Below, piece after piece: positions 33,176-41,442 of a stretch of 64,000 nt of DNA. The notes beneath the pieces were generated by a model. It did no database searches, was not told the origin of the DNA, and saw only the letters and a program-made list of their open reading frames with translations. Within the stretch, counting starts at the first letter, position 1. Each line of letters begins with the position of its first letter. The position numbers were made by a program, and so were the translations under genes. Origin of the DNA: Pelomonas sp046294815 (GTDB taxonomy: Bacteria > Pseudomonadota > Gammaproteobacteria > Burkholderiales > Burkholderiaceae_C); NCBI GenBank assembly GCA_046294815.1, contig JBKBOJ010000002.1, positions 1 to 64,000 on the forward strand. The letters are read 5' to 3'.

Positions 33176-34825
33176 ATGTCCCAACAAGGCTTCGACTACA
33201 TCATCGTGGGTGCCGGCACCGCCGGCTGCCTGTTGGCCAACCGGCTCAGCGCCGATGCGACCAAGCGCGTGCTGCTGCTGGAGGCCGGCGGCAAGGATGA
33301 TTACCACTGGATCCACATTCCGGTGGGCTACCTGCACTGCATCGGCAATCCGCGCACCGACTGGTGCCTGCGCACCGAAGCCGAGCCCGGCCTGAACGGT
33401 CGCGCGCTGCGCTACCCGCGCGGCAAGGTGCTGGGCGGCAGCTCCAGCATCAACGGCATGATTTATATGCGCGGCCAAGCCCGCGACTACGAGCACTGGG
33501 CCGACCTGACCGGCGACGACACCTGGCGCTGGCACCGCGTGCTGCGCGCCTTCCGCCGCCACGAGCACCACTGGCGGCTGGACGACCCCAAGACCGCGCC
33601 CCCAGGCTTTGCCGAGCTGCACGGCCACGGCGGCGAGTGGCGCGTGGCCCAGCAGCGGCTGCGCTGGCCCATCCTGGACGCGTTCGCGCAGGCGGCGCAG
33701 CAGGCCGGCATCCCGGCCACCGCCGACTTCAACGCCGGCAACAACGAAGGCGTGGGCTATTTCGAGGTCAACCAGAACAAGGGCCTGCGCTGGAACACGG
33801 CCAAGGCCTTTCTGCGCCCCACCTGCCTGGGCCGGCCCAACTTCGAGCTGTGGACCGGCGCGCAGGTGCGCCGCCTGCGGCTGATGCATGACGACGCCGG
33901 GCTGCGCTGCGGCGGCGTGGATGTGATGACGCCGCATGGCATCGAGCAGCCCTGGCTGAACTCGGGCGGCGAGGTCATCCTGGCAGCGGGCTCAGTCGGC
34001 TCGCCGCAGCTTCTGCAGCTCTCGGGCCTGGGTCCCGGTGCGCTGCTGCAGGCCTTGGGCATCAAGGTCGAGCAAGACCTGCCGGGCGTGGGCGCCAACC
34101 TGCAGGACCACCTGCAGCTGCGCACCGTCTACAAGGTGCACGGCGCGCGCACGCTGAACACGCGCTCGGCCTCGCTGTGGGGCAAGGCGCTGATCGGCCT
34201 GGAGTACGCGTTGCGCCGCAGCGGCCCCATGAGCATGGCACCCAGCCAGCTGGGCGTGTTCACGCGCAGCGGCCCCGACAAGGCCTGGCCCGACCTGGAG
34301 TACCACGTGCAGCCGCTGTCGCTGGACGCCTTCGGCGAGCCGCTGCACGGCTTCGACGCCTTCACGGCCAGCGTCTGCAACCTCAACCCCACCAGCCGCG
34401 GCACGGTGCACATCACCTCGCCCGACGCGGCCCAGGCGCCGGCCATCCGGCCCCACTACCTGTCCACCGACGCAGACCGCCGCGTCGCGGCTGAGAGCCT
34501 GAAGCTGACGCGCCGCATCGTGGCGCAGCCAGCGCTGGCGGCCTTCAAGCCCGAGGAGTTCCGGCCCGGTGCGCAATGCCAGACCGATGAGGAGCTGGTG
34601 CGTGCGGCCGGCGACATCGGCACCACCATCTTCCACCCCGTGGGCACCTGCCGCATGGGCCGCCCCGACGACGTCCATGCGGTGGTGGACTCGCGCCTGC
34701 GCGTGCGCGGTGTGACCGGGCTGCGCGTGGCGGACGCGAGCGTGATGCCCACCATCACCAGCGGCAATACGGCGTCGCCGACGCTGATGATTGCGGAGAA
34801 GCTGGCCGGCTGGCTCGCCGCCTGA
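33176..34825 (+). CDS. GMC-family FAD oxidoreductase (choline/alcohol dehydrogenase type)
   Basis: A 549-residue flavoprotein. The N-terminal FAD site is IIVGAGTAGCLLANRLS. GMC signature 1 is RYPRGKVLGGSSSINGMIYM near residue 80, and signature 2 is the SVGSPQLLQLSGLGP segment. The catalytic His pair is expected in TTIFHPVGTCRMG and NTASPTLMI (the second is Asn, as in many alcohol dehydrogenases of the family). It oxidises an alcohol to an aldehyde, but the substrate is not clear: no bet genes lie alongside, so choline is not favoured. The 33176 ATG is preferred to an upstream GTG at 33158. Confidence 0.93.
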   Translation: MSQQGFDYIIVGAGTAGCLLANRLSADATKRVLLLEAGGKDDYHWIHIPVGYLHCIGNPRTDWCLRTEAEPGLNGRALRYPRGKVLGGSSSINGMIYMRGQARDYEHWADLTGDDTWRWHRVLRAFRRHEHHWRLDDPKTAPPGFAELHGHGGEWRVAQQRLRWPILDAFAQAAQQAGIPATADFNAGNNEGVGYFEVNQNKGLRWNTAKAFLRPTCLGRPNFELWTGAQVRRLRLMHDDAGLRCGGVDVMTPHGIEQPWLNSGGEVILAAGSVGSPQLLQLSGLGPGALLQALGIKVEQDLPGVGANLQDHLQLRTVYKVHGARTLNTRSASLWGKALIGLEYALRRSGPMSMAPSQLGVFTRSGPDKAWPDLEYHVQPLSLDAFGEPLHGFDAFTASVCNLNPTSRGTVHITSPDAAQAPAIRPHYLSTDADRRVAAESLKLTRRIVAQPALAAFKPEEFRPGAQCQTDEELVRAAGDIGTTIFHPVGTCRMGRPDDVHAVVDSRLRVRGVTGLRVADASVMPTITSGNTASPTLMIAEKLAGWLAA

Positions 34826-34850
34826 AGGCCCGGGCTGCGGCGCACGCCGC

Positions 34851-34856
34851 GACAAT
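34851..34856 (+). promoter_or_regulatory. -10-like hexamer next to the radical SAM gene start
   Basis: GACAAT ends seven bases before the ATG at 34864, with CCCGGCC between and no ribosome site. Confidence 0.4.
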
Positions 34857-34863
34857 CCCGGCC

Positions 34864-36768
34864 ATGTCGTTCCCGTCCCCCCGCGTGCTCGCCGTCATCC
34901 CGCCGATGACGCAGCTCAACACGCCCTACCCGTCCACCGCCTACCTGACCGGCTTCCTGCGCTCGCGTGGCATCGATGCGCATCAGGTGGACCTGGCGCT
35001 GGCGCTGGTGCTGGACCTGTTCTCGCCGGACGGCCTCATGCAGTTGCGCGACGCCGTGCAGGCGCTACCGGCGGACCGGCGGACCCGGCAGACCGCCTGG
35101 TTCGACACCGAGTTCGACGCCATCACCGCGGTCACGCCGCGCGTGCTGGCCTTCCTGCAGGGGCGCGACCCGACCATCGCGCATCGCATCAACACGCGTT
35201 GCTTCCTGCCCGAGGGCGCGCGCTTCACGTCGCTGGACCATTACGTCGGCGAAGACGGCGAGGACCCGCTGGCCTGGGCCTTCGGCGCCTTGGGCCTCCA
35301 GGACCGTGCGCGGCATCTCGCCACGCTGTTCCTCAACGACCTGGCCGACGTGCTGCGCGATGCGGTGGATGCGCGCTTCGAGTTCGTGCGCTACGCCGAG
35401 AAGCTGGCCGCGGCCCAGCCCTACTTCGACCCGCTGGCCGACGCGCTGGCCGAAGCACCCCATCTCATCGACCGCACGCTGCAGCGCCTGGCACTCGACG
35501 CGCTGGCGCAGCACCGGCCCGATGTGGTGCTGCTGTCCGTGCCCTTCCCCGGCTCGGTCTACGCGGCGCTGCGCATCGCGCAGGCCGTCAAGGCCGCACG
35601 GCCCGAGGTGGTGTGCGTGCTGGGCGGCGGCTATGTGAACACCGAGCTGCGCGAGCTGGCCGAGCCGCGGCTGTTCGACTTCGTCGACTACGTGACGCTG
35701 GACGCCGGCGAGCGGCCGCTGCTGGCGCTGCTGGAGCACATCGCCGGCAAGCGCGCGAAGACGCGCCTGGTGCGCACCTTCTGGCGCGACGGCGATGCAG
35801 TCAGGTACACCAACTTCGTCGAGCCCGACATCCCCTTCGACGAGCTCGGCACGCCGACCTGGGACGGCCTGCCGCTGGACCGTTATCTGTCGCTGCTGGA
35901 CATGCTCAACCCGATGAACCGGCTCTGGAGCGACGGCCGCTGGAACAAGCTGACCGTGGCCCATGGCTGCTACTGGAAGAAGTGCAGCTTCTGCGACGTG
36001 AGCCTGGACTACATCTCGCGCTACGAGGCCGCGAGCGCGACCGTGCTGGTAGACCGCATCGAGGCCATCGTCCGCGAGACGGGGCAGACGGGCTTTCACT
36101 TCGTCGACGAGGCCGCGCCGCCCAAGGCGCTCAAGGCACTGGCCGAGGAGCTGATGCGCCGCAAGGTCGCCATCAGCTGGTGGGGCAATATCCGTTTTGA
36201 AAAAACCTTCACGCCCGAGCTGTGCCAGCTGCTGGCCGACAGCGGCTGCATCGCGATCTCGGGCGGGCTGGAGGTGGCCTCCGACCGACTCTTGAAGCTG
36301 ATGAAGAAGGGCGTCTCGGTCGAGCAGGTCGCGCGCGTGACCAAGGCCTTCGCCGACGCCGGCGTGCTGGTGCATGCCTACCTGATGTACGGCTTCCCCA
36401 CGCAGACGACGCAGGACACCGTGGATGCGCTGGAGTACGTGCGCCAGTTGTTCGAGCACGGCTGCATCCACAGCGGCTTCTTCCACCGCTTCGCATGCAC
36501 GGTGCATTCGCCGGTGGGCCAGAACCCGGCGGAGTACGGCGTCACGCTGCAGCCGCTGCCGGCGGATGCGCGCTTTGCGAAGAACGACATCGCCTTCATC
36601 GACCCCACGCCCACCGACCACGACAGCCTGGGCCAGGGGCTGAAAAAAGGGCTCTACAACTTCATGCACGGCATCGGCATCGACCGCGACATCCGCAGCT
36701 GGTTCCCGGTGCGCGTGCCCAAGACGACGGTGCCGCGGCGCTTTGTCGAGCGGGCGCTGTCGGGTTGA
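34864..36768 (+). CDS. Cobalamin-type radical SAM protein with CX4CX2C cluster motif
   Basis: A 634-residue protein. An N-terminal half resembling a B12-binding domain (RPDVVLLSVPFPGSVYAALR, VVCVLGGGYVNTELRELAE, DYVTLDAGERPLLALLEH) leads into a radical SAM barrel. The iron-sulfur cluster cysteines are in HGCYWKKCSFCD, near residue 370, where the spacing is CX4CX2C instead of the usual CX3CX2C. Further SAM-barrel marks are FHFVDEAAPP, CIAISGGLEVASDRLLKLM and VHAYLMYGFPTQT. No DxHxxG cobalamin motif is obvious. It likely performs methylation or a rearrangement on an unknown substrate. A ParA-like gene begins 44 bases later. Confidence 0.85.
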   Translation: MSFPSPRVLAVIPPMTQLNTPYPSTAYLTGFLRSRGIDAHQVDLALALVLDLFSPDGLMQLRDAVQALPADRRTRQTAWFDTEFDAITAVTPRVLAFLQGRDPTIAHRINTRCFLPEGARFTSLDHYVGEDGEDPLAWAFGALGLQDRARHLATLFLNDLADVLRDAVDARFEFVRYAEKLAAAQPYFDPLADALAEAPHLIDRTLQRLALDALAQHRPDVVLLSVPFPGSVYAALRIAQAVKAARPEVVCVLGGGYVNTELRELAEPRLFDFVDYVTLDAGERPLLALLEHIAGKRAKTRLVRTFWRDGDAVRYTNFVEPDIPFDELGTPTWDGLPLDRYLSLLDMLNPMNRLWSDGRWNKLTVAHGCYWKKCSFCDVSLDYISRYEAASATVLVDRIEAIVRETGQTGFHFVDEAAPPKALKALAEELMRRKVAISWWGNIRFEKTFTPELCQLLADSGCIAISGGLEVASDRLLKLMKKGVSVEQVARVTKAFADAGVLVHAYLMYGFPTQTTQDTVDALEYVRQLFEHGCIHSGFFHRFACTVHSPVGQNPAEYGVTLQPLPADARFAKNDIAFIDPTPTDHDSLGQGLKKGLYNFMHGIGIDRDIRSWFPVRVPKTTVPRRFVERALSG

Positions 36769-36771
36769 CTT

Positions 36772-36786
36772 TTGTGCAGTGCACAA
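36772..36786. promoter_or_regulatory. Perfect 15-base palindrome between a TTGACT box and the ParA-like gene
   Basis: TTGTGCA-G-TGCACAA is a perfect palindrome. It starts one base after TTGACT (36765-36770), a good -35 match that overlaps the upstream stop codon, and ends 27 bases before the ParA-like ATG. An AGGAGG-type site (CAGGAGGTG) precedes that ATG. The TGCA-rich half-sites resemble operators of the polyhydroxyalkanoate regulator PhaR/PhbF in Burkholderiales; that match is from memory and is only a suggestion. Confidence 0.6.
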
Positions 36787-36812
36787 TTACTCATCCAACA
36801 GGAGGTGCGGCG

Positions 36813-37580
36813 ATGCGGCGAGTCGTGTTCAACCAGAAGGGCGGCGTGGGCAAGTCCACGATCACCAGCAACCTGGCGGCCATTGCCGCCGCACAGGGCA
36901 GGCGCGTGCTGGTGATCGACCTGGATTGCCAGGGCAACACCACGCGCTACTTGCTGGGCGAGGCGGCCAACGACGAGCGCACGGGCTCGGCGGAGTTCTT
37001 CGAGTCCACGCTGAAGTTCAGCGTGCGCGCCCGGCCGGTGAGCGACTTCGTCAGCGAAACGCCCTGGGAGGGCCTGCACCTGATGGCCGCCAGCCCCGCG
37101 CTGGACGAACTGCACGGCAAGCTGGAGAGCCGCTACAAGATCTACAAGCTGCGTGACGCCTTGCTGCCGCTGGAGGGCGGCTACGACGAGATCTGGATCG
37201 ACACGCCGCCGGCACTGAACTTCTACACGCGCTCGGCGCTGATCGCGGCGCAGGGCTGCCTGATCCCGTTCGACTGCGACGACTTCTCGCGCCGCGCGCT
37301 CTACGGGCTGCTGGAGTCGGTGCAGGAGATGCAGGCCGACCATGCACCGGAACTGCATGTGGAAGGCATCGTCGTCAACCAATTCCAGGCCCGCGCCGCG
37401 CTGCCGCAGCGCGTGGTGCAGGAGCTGCTGGACGAGGGGCTGCCGGTGCTGTCGCCCTATCTGTCGGCCAGCGTCAAGGTCAAGGAATCGCACGAGCTGT
37501 CGCGACCCATGATCCACCTGGACCCACGCCACAAGCTCACGCAGGAGCTGGTGGCGCTGTACGAATCACTCCCAGGTTAG
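36813..37580 (+). CDS. ParA/MinD-superfamily ATPase, solitary
   Basis: A 255-residue P-loop ATPase. The deviant Walker A is FNQKGGVGKSTITSNLAA at residues 6-23, with the signature Lys in KGGVGKST. Walker A' is VLVIDLDCQGNTT, and Walker B is EIWIDTPPALNF. The C-terminus (KVKESHELSRPMIHLDP) agrees with ParA proteins that position plasmids, chromosomes, or carboxysome-, chemoreceptor- or PHA-type cargo. No ParB gene or parS-like repeats are adjacent, so it is not a standard partition locus. The ATG has a clear GGAGG site. The gene overlaps the convergent M16 gene by 15 bases. Confidence 0.88.
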   Translation: MRRVVFNQKGGVGKSTITSNLAAIAAAQGRRVLVIDLDCQGNTTRYLLGEAANDERTGSAEFFESTLKFSVRARPVSDFVSETPWEGLHLMAASPALDELHGKLESRYKIYKLRDALLPLEGGYDEIWIDTPPALNFYTRSALIAAQGCLIPFDCDDFSRRALYGLLESVQEMQADHAPELHVEGIVVNQFQARAALPQRVVQELLDEGLPVLSPYLSASVKVKESHELSRPMIHLDPRHKLTQELVALYESLPG

Positions 37581-40382
37581 CAACTCGGGCTTGCGACCCA
37601 GCTTCTGCAGCTGCGGCTGCACCTTGGCGCGCTCGCCCACGGCCACGACGGTGAGCCGGCGCAGGTCCAGGTGCTGCTTGGCGGCCTGCAGCGCATCGGC
37701 CGCGGTGACGGCGGCGTACTTGGCCGGCAGCTCGGTGATGGCCGCCAGCGGCTGGCCCGCCGCCCAGTTGCCCGCATAGCCGGCCACGACGGCGCCGTTG
37801 GTGTCGAACTGCCCGGGCAGCGACAGCAGCACCGCATTGCGCACGCGGCCCAGCTCGGCCCCTCCCATGGGCTTGCTGCGCATCGCGGTGATCTCCTTGA
37901 ACAGGTCCGCCAGTGCGGCGCCGGTCACGTCGGTGCGCACGCTGCCCTGCAGCGTGAACTGGCCGCGCTCGCGGCCCATGCTGAAGCTGGAGAACACGCC
38001 GTAGGTGTAGCCCTTGACCTCGCGCAGCCGGTGGTTGATGCGCGACGTGAACAGGCCGCCCAAGGCCGCGTTCATGACCTTCAGCGCCGCGGCGTCGGGC
38101 GCAGCGGCCAAGGGTCCGGGCGCGACGACGGCCAGCGCCGTCTGCGCTGCGCCGGGCTTGTCGACCAGCACCGTGCGCGCGGCGATGGGCCGGGCCGGCG
38201 GCAGCGGCGTGCGCGCGGGGGGCATGCCCTGGCCCTGCCAGGCGCCGAACAGCGGCTCCACCAGCGCGCGCAGTTCGGCCTCGCTGAGGTCGCCGGCCAC
38301 CACCAGCGCCGCGTTCTCGGGCCGGTAATGGGCCTGCCAGAAGCCGCGCAGCGCGGCGGCATCGATGGACTTCAGGCCGGCCTCGGTGCCCAGCGGATGC
38401 GCGGCCAGCGGATGGCCGTCGCCGTAGACCGCGCGGCTGCCCACCGCCAGCGCCAGCGCAGCGGGCTCCTCGCGCACCTGGGCCAGCGCGGCCAGCCGCT
38501 GCGCGCGCACGCGCTCGACCTCGGGCGCGGCGAAGGCTGGGTTCAGCGCCACGTCGGCCAGCAGCGCCAGCCCCTCGCGCACGCTGGCCTTGCGGCCGGA
38601 GAACTGCACGCGCGCCTCCTCGGCACCGGGGCTGACGGTGAGCGTCGCACCCAGCGCCGCGGCGGCCTCGGCAATCTGCTGCGCGCTGCGCGTCGTCGTG
38701 CCCTCGGGCAGCATGGCGGCGACGAAGCTGGCCAGGCCGGGCTTGTCCGCCGGGTTGGCGCCCTGGCCCGCACGCACCACCAGGCTGGCGCTGACCAGCG
38801 GCAACCCGGGCCTGGGCGAGTGGATGACGGTCAGCCCGTTGGCGAGCGTGAAGCTCTGCGCGGCCGGCAGCGTCAGCGCTTTGGCCTGGGCGGCGGCCGG
38901 GGGCTTGAGCCGCCAGGGCTCAAAGCCGTTGAGTGACTCGCGCTCGCCCTTGGCGGCCTGCTTGGGGGCCGCTGGCGTGGGCACGTCGGGCGCCAGCACC
39001 GGCTCGCCCGGCACGGCCTGCACGACCACGCGGGCCTGCCTGCCCAGCCAGCGCTTCACGGCGGCGCTCACGTCGGCAGGCGCCAGCGCCGCATAGCGCG
39101 CCAGGTCGCGGCCCACGAAGCCGGGGTCGCCGGCCATCTGGTTGTAGTGGTTGACCAGCTCGGCCAGCGACGCCAGCTTCTCCATGCGCTGCAGCACATC
39201 GGTCTCGATGACGGCACGCGCCTGCGCGATCTCGGCGGCCGTGGGCGGCTCGGCGGCCAGCCGCGCGAGCTCGGCGTCCACCAGCGCCTCGATGACGTCC
39301 AGCGACGCGCCGGGCCGGGCCACGATCTCGATGTTGAACACCGAGCTGAGCGACTGCGAGCCCTGGCTGACGGCCACGCTCTGCGCCAGCTGCTTGTCGC
39401 GCACCAGCAGGCCGTAGAGCCGGCTGGCCTTGCCGCCGCCCAGCACATGGGCCGCGAGGTCCAGCGCCGCGTCGCCCGGTGCAAACATGGCCGGCGTGTG
39501 CCAGGCCAGGTTGAGCCGGCTCAGCTCGATGCGGTCCTTCACCACCAGCCGGCGCTCCTGCGTGATCTGCGGTGTGGCGACCTGCACCTGCGGCGGCTTG
39601 GGGCCGGGCTTCATGCTGCCGAAGTACTTGGCCACCAGCGCCTTGGCCTCGGCGGCGTCAAAGTCGCCGGCCAGCACCAGCGTCGCGTTGTTGGGCCGAT
39701 AGTAGGTGCGGGCGAAGTCCTTCACGTCCTTCAGCGCGATGGACTGGATGTCGGCATGCGAACCGATGACCACCGCGCGATACGGATGCCCCTCGGGGTA
39801 GAGCGCCTGGTACAGCGCCTCCTCGACGATGCCGTAGGGCTGGTTCTCCACGCTCTGACGGCGCTCGTTGCGCACCACGTCCTGCTGGTTGGCCAGCGCG
39901 ACGGAATCCACCTCGTCGATCATCCAGCCCAGCATGTCGGCCTTCAGCCACAGGCCCAGCGCGAGCTGGTTGGACGGCAGCGTGAAGTAGTAGTTGGTGC
40001 GGTCGAAGTTGGTGGAGCCGTTGGCGTCGGTGCCGCCGGCGGCGTCGATGTATTTGTCGAACTCGCCGCGCGGGATGTGGCGGCTGCCGGCGAACACCAG
40101 GTGCTCGAACAGGTGGGCAAAGCCGGTCTGGCCCTTGGCCTCGTTGCGCGGCCCGGCGTGCACCCACAGGTTGAAAGCCACCAGCGGCAGGCGATGGTCC
40201 TGCACCAGGATGACCTCGAAGCCGTTGGGCAGCGTGAACTTCTCATGCCGGATGGCCAGCTGGCCGGCAGCGGTACTGACGGCGCCCGGCGTCTGGGCCG
40301 TCGCGATGGCGGGCAGCGAGGCAGACAACGCGCCGGCCAGGGCCAGCAGTGTGACGAGGCGGCGGGGAGCGGGAGCGTTCAT
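37566..40382 (-). CDS. Secreted two-domain M16 zinc metallopeptidase
   Basis: A 938-residue pitrilysin-family protease with a cleavable signal peptide (LVTLLALAGALSASLPAIATAQ, cut near residue 30). The active N-terminal half carries the inverted zinc motif HLFEH (TGFAHLFEHLVFAGSRH) with the distal Glu in NERRQSVENQPYG, and so should be catalytic. The C-terminal half is the inactive partner domain (MNAALGGLFTSRINHRLREV). It probably degrades peptides in the periplasm. The 40382 ATG was chosen because the signal peptide begins there; a longer frame to 40433 adds no signal features. Confidence 0.93.
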   Translation of the reverse strand: MNAPAPRRLVTLLALAGALSASLPAIATAQTPGAVSTAAGQLAIRHEKFTLPNGFEVILVQDHRLPLVAFNLWVHAGPRNEAKGQTGFAHLFEHLVFAGSRHIPRGEFDKYIDAAGGTDANGSTNFDRTNYYFTLPSNQLALGLWLKADMLGWMIDEVDSVALANQQDVVRNERRQSVENQPYGIVEEALYQALYPEGHPYRAVVIGSHADIQSIALKDVKDFARTYYRPNNATLVLAGDFDAAEAKALVAKYFGSMKPGPKPPQVQVATPQITQERRLVVKDRIELSRLNLAWHTPAMFAPGDAALDLAAHVLGGGKASRLYGLLVRDKQLAQSVAVSQGSQSLSSVFNIEIVARPGASLDVIEALVDAELARLAAEPPTAAEIAQARAVIETDVLQRMEKLASLAELVNHYNQMAGDPGFVGRDLARYAALAPADVSAAVKRWLGRQARVVVQAVPGEPVLAPDVPTPAAPKQAAKGERESLNGFEPWRLKPPAAAQAKALTLPAAQSFTLANGLTVIHSPRPGLPLVSASLVVRAGQGANPADKPGLASFVAAMLPEGTTTRSAQQIAEAAAALGATLTVSPGAEEARVQFSGRKASVREGLALLADVALNPAFAAPEVERVRAQRLAALAQVREEPAALALAVGSRAVYGDGHPLAAHPLGTEAGLKSIDAAALRGFWQAHYRPENAALVVAGDLSEAELRALVEPLFGAWQGQGMPPARTPLPPARPIAARTVLVDKPGAAQTALAVVAPGPLAAAPDAAALKVMNAALGGLFTSRINHRLREVKGYTYGVFSSFSMGRERGQFTLQGSVRTDVTGAALADLFKEITAMRSKPMGGAELGRVRNAVLLSLPGQFDTNGAVVAGYAGNWAAGQPLAAITELPAKYAAVTAADALQAAKQHLDLRRLTVVAVGERAKVQPQLQKLGRKPELLTWE

Positions 40383-40449
40383 CGATGCGATCCAGGAAGA
40401 AGATGCGGAGTTTGGGCGATGCGCTGCGGTCACGCTGAAGTGCGCTTCG

Positions 40450-41442
40450 TCAGGGCGCCTGCCAGGGCGACAGCCAGGCCAGCAGCGTCAGCCACAGCGG
40501 CGCGGTGGCGACGTACAGCACGGTGGAGACGACGGTCGCGGCCGTCACTTCTGCCTCCATCGCGCGGTAGCGCTGCGCAAAGATCAGCGCGTTGGAGCCC
40601 GTGGGCAGCGCCGCGACCATCACGATGACGGCCAGCGGCATGCCGCTCAGGCCCAACCCCCAGTGCGCGACGAGCAGCACCACGGCCGGCATCAGCAGCA
40701 GCTTGGTCGCCACCAGGCCCAGCAGGCCGTTCCAGGTGCGCGGCCAGCCGTAGTAGGCCAGCGACATGCCGATCAGCGTCAGGCACAGCGGCACGACGGC
40801 CGTGCCCAAGGTCTGCAGTGCCTCGTCGGCCACGGCGGGCAGGGCCCAGCCGGTGGCATTCCAGGCCAGGCCGGCCAGCACCGGCAGCACCACCGGATGG
40901 ATGACGGTGTTGCGCACGGTCTGGCGCAGCGTGGCGGCGAGCTTGCCCGCGGCGCGCTCACGGGCCAGGTCCAGCTCCACCAGCGTGGTCAGCAGCGACA
41001 GGATGCACAGCGCATGCAGGCTGATGACGGCGATGTGCAGCGCCAGACCCTGCTCGCCAAACACGCCGGCCGCCACCGGCAGGCCCACCTGCAGCGTGTT
41101 GCCGAAGCCGGCGGTGATGGCCTTGACGCTGGGCGCCACGACGTTCTCGCCGGGCACGCGCCGCCAGCGGTGCAGCGCGTACAGCAGCGCAACCAGCACC
41201 AGCGCCGGCCCGAAAAAGGCCGCCAGCAAGGCCCAGGGCAGCGCCGCCGTGTCCAGCCGTGCGGTGGTGCGGAACAGCAGTGCCGGCACAAAGATGTAGA
41301 AGGCGACGTTGGCCAGCACACGGGCGGGGTCGCTGTCGCCGCCGGCCTCGCCGCCACCCAGCCAGCGCATGCGCCCGACGATCCAGCCGATGGCAACGGC
41401 GACAAGAATCGCCCCCAGCTTCGCGGCGATCGCCCAGCTCAC
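40450..41442 (-). CDS. AEC-family transporter (auxin efflux carrier type)
   Basis: A 330-residue inner-membrane protein with about ten helices in two inverted five-helix halves. Marks of the AEC family are the start (AKLGAILVAVAIGWIVGR), NVAFYIFVPALLFR, FGNTLQVGLPVAAGVFGEQG and NATGWALP. Bacterial members export or import organic acids such as malate or malonate; the substrate is open here. The start is GTG 41442, sharing four bases with the preceding kinase stop (GTGA), so it is co-translated with the orphan sensor kinase. It may therefore be functionally linked to the kinase's signal. Confidence 0.88.
   Translation of the reverse strand: MSWAIAAKLGAILVAVAIGWIVGRMRWLGGGEAGGDSDPARVLANVAFYIFVPALLFRTTARLDTAALPWALLAAFFGPALVLVALLYALHRWRRVPGENVVAPSVKAITAGFGNTLQVGLPVAAGVFGEQGLALHIAVISLHALCILSLLTTLVELDLARERAAGKLAATLRQTVRNTVIHPVVLPVLAGLAWNATGWALPAVADEALQTLGTAVVPLCLTLIGMSLAYYGWPRTWNGLLGLVATKLLLMPAVVLLVAHWGLGLSGMPLAVIVMVAALPTGSNALIFAQRYRAMEAEVTAATVVSTVLYVATAPLWLTLLAWLSPWQAP

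Noticed and set aside
36769..37580. A ParAB partition locus marking a chromosome origin or plasmid.
   Set aside because: No parB or parS-like repeats, and no dnaA or replication genes; the ATPase stands alone among metabolic genes.
34500..37600. A RiPP or antibiotic cluster around the radical SAM gene.
   Set aside because: No precursor peptide, transporter, or other modifying enzyme is seen next to it; the GMC gene is separated by its own promoter-like site.
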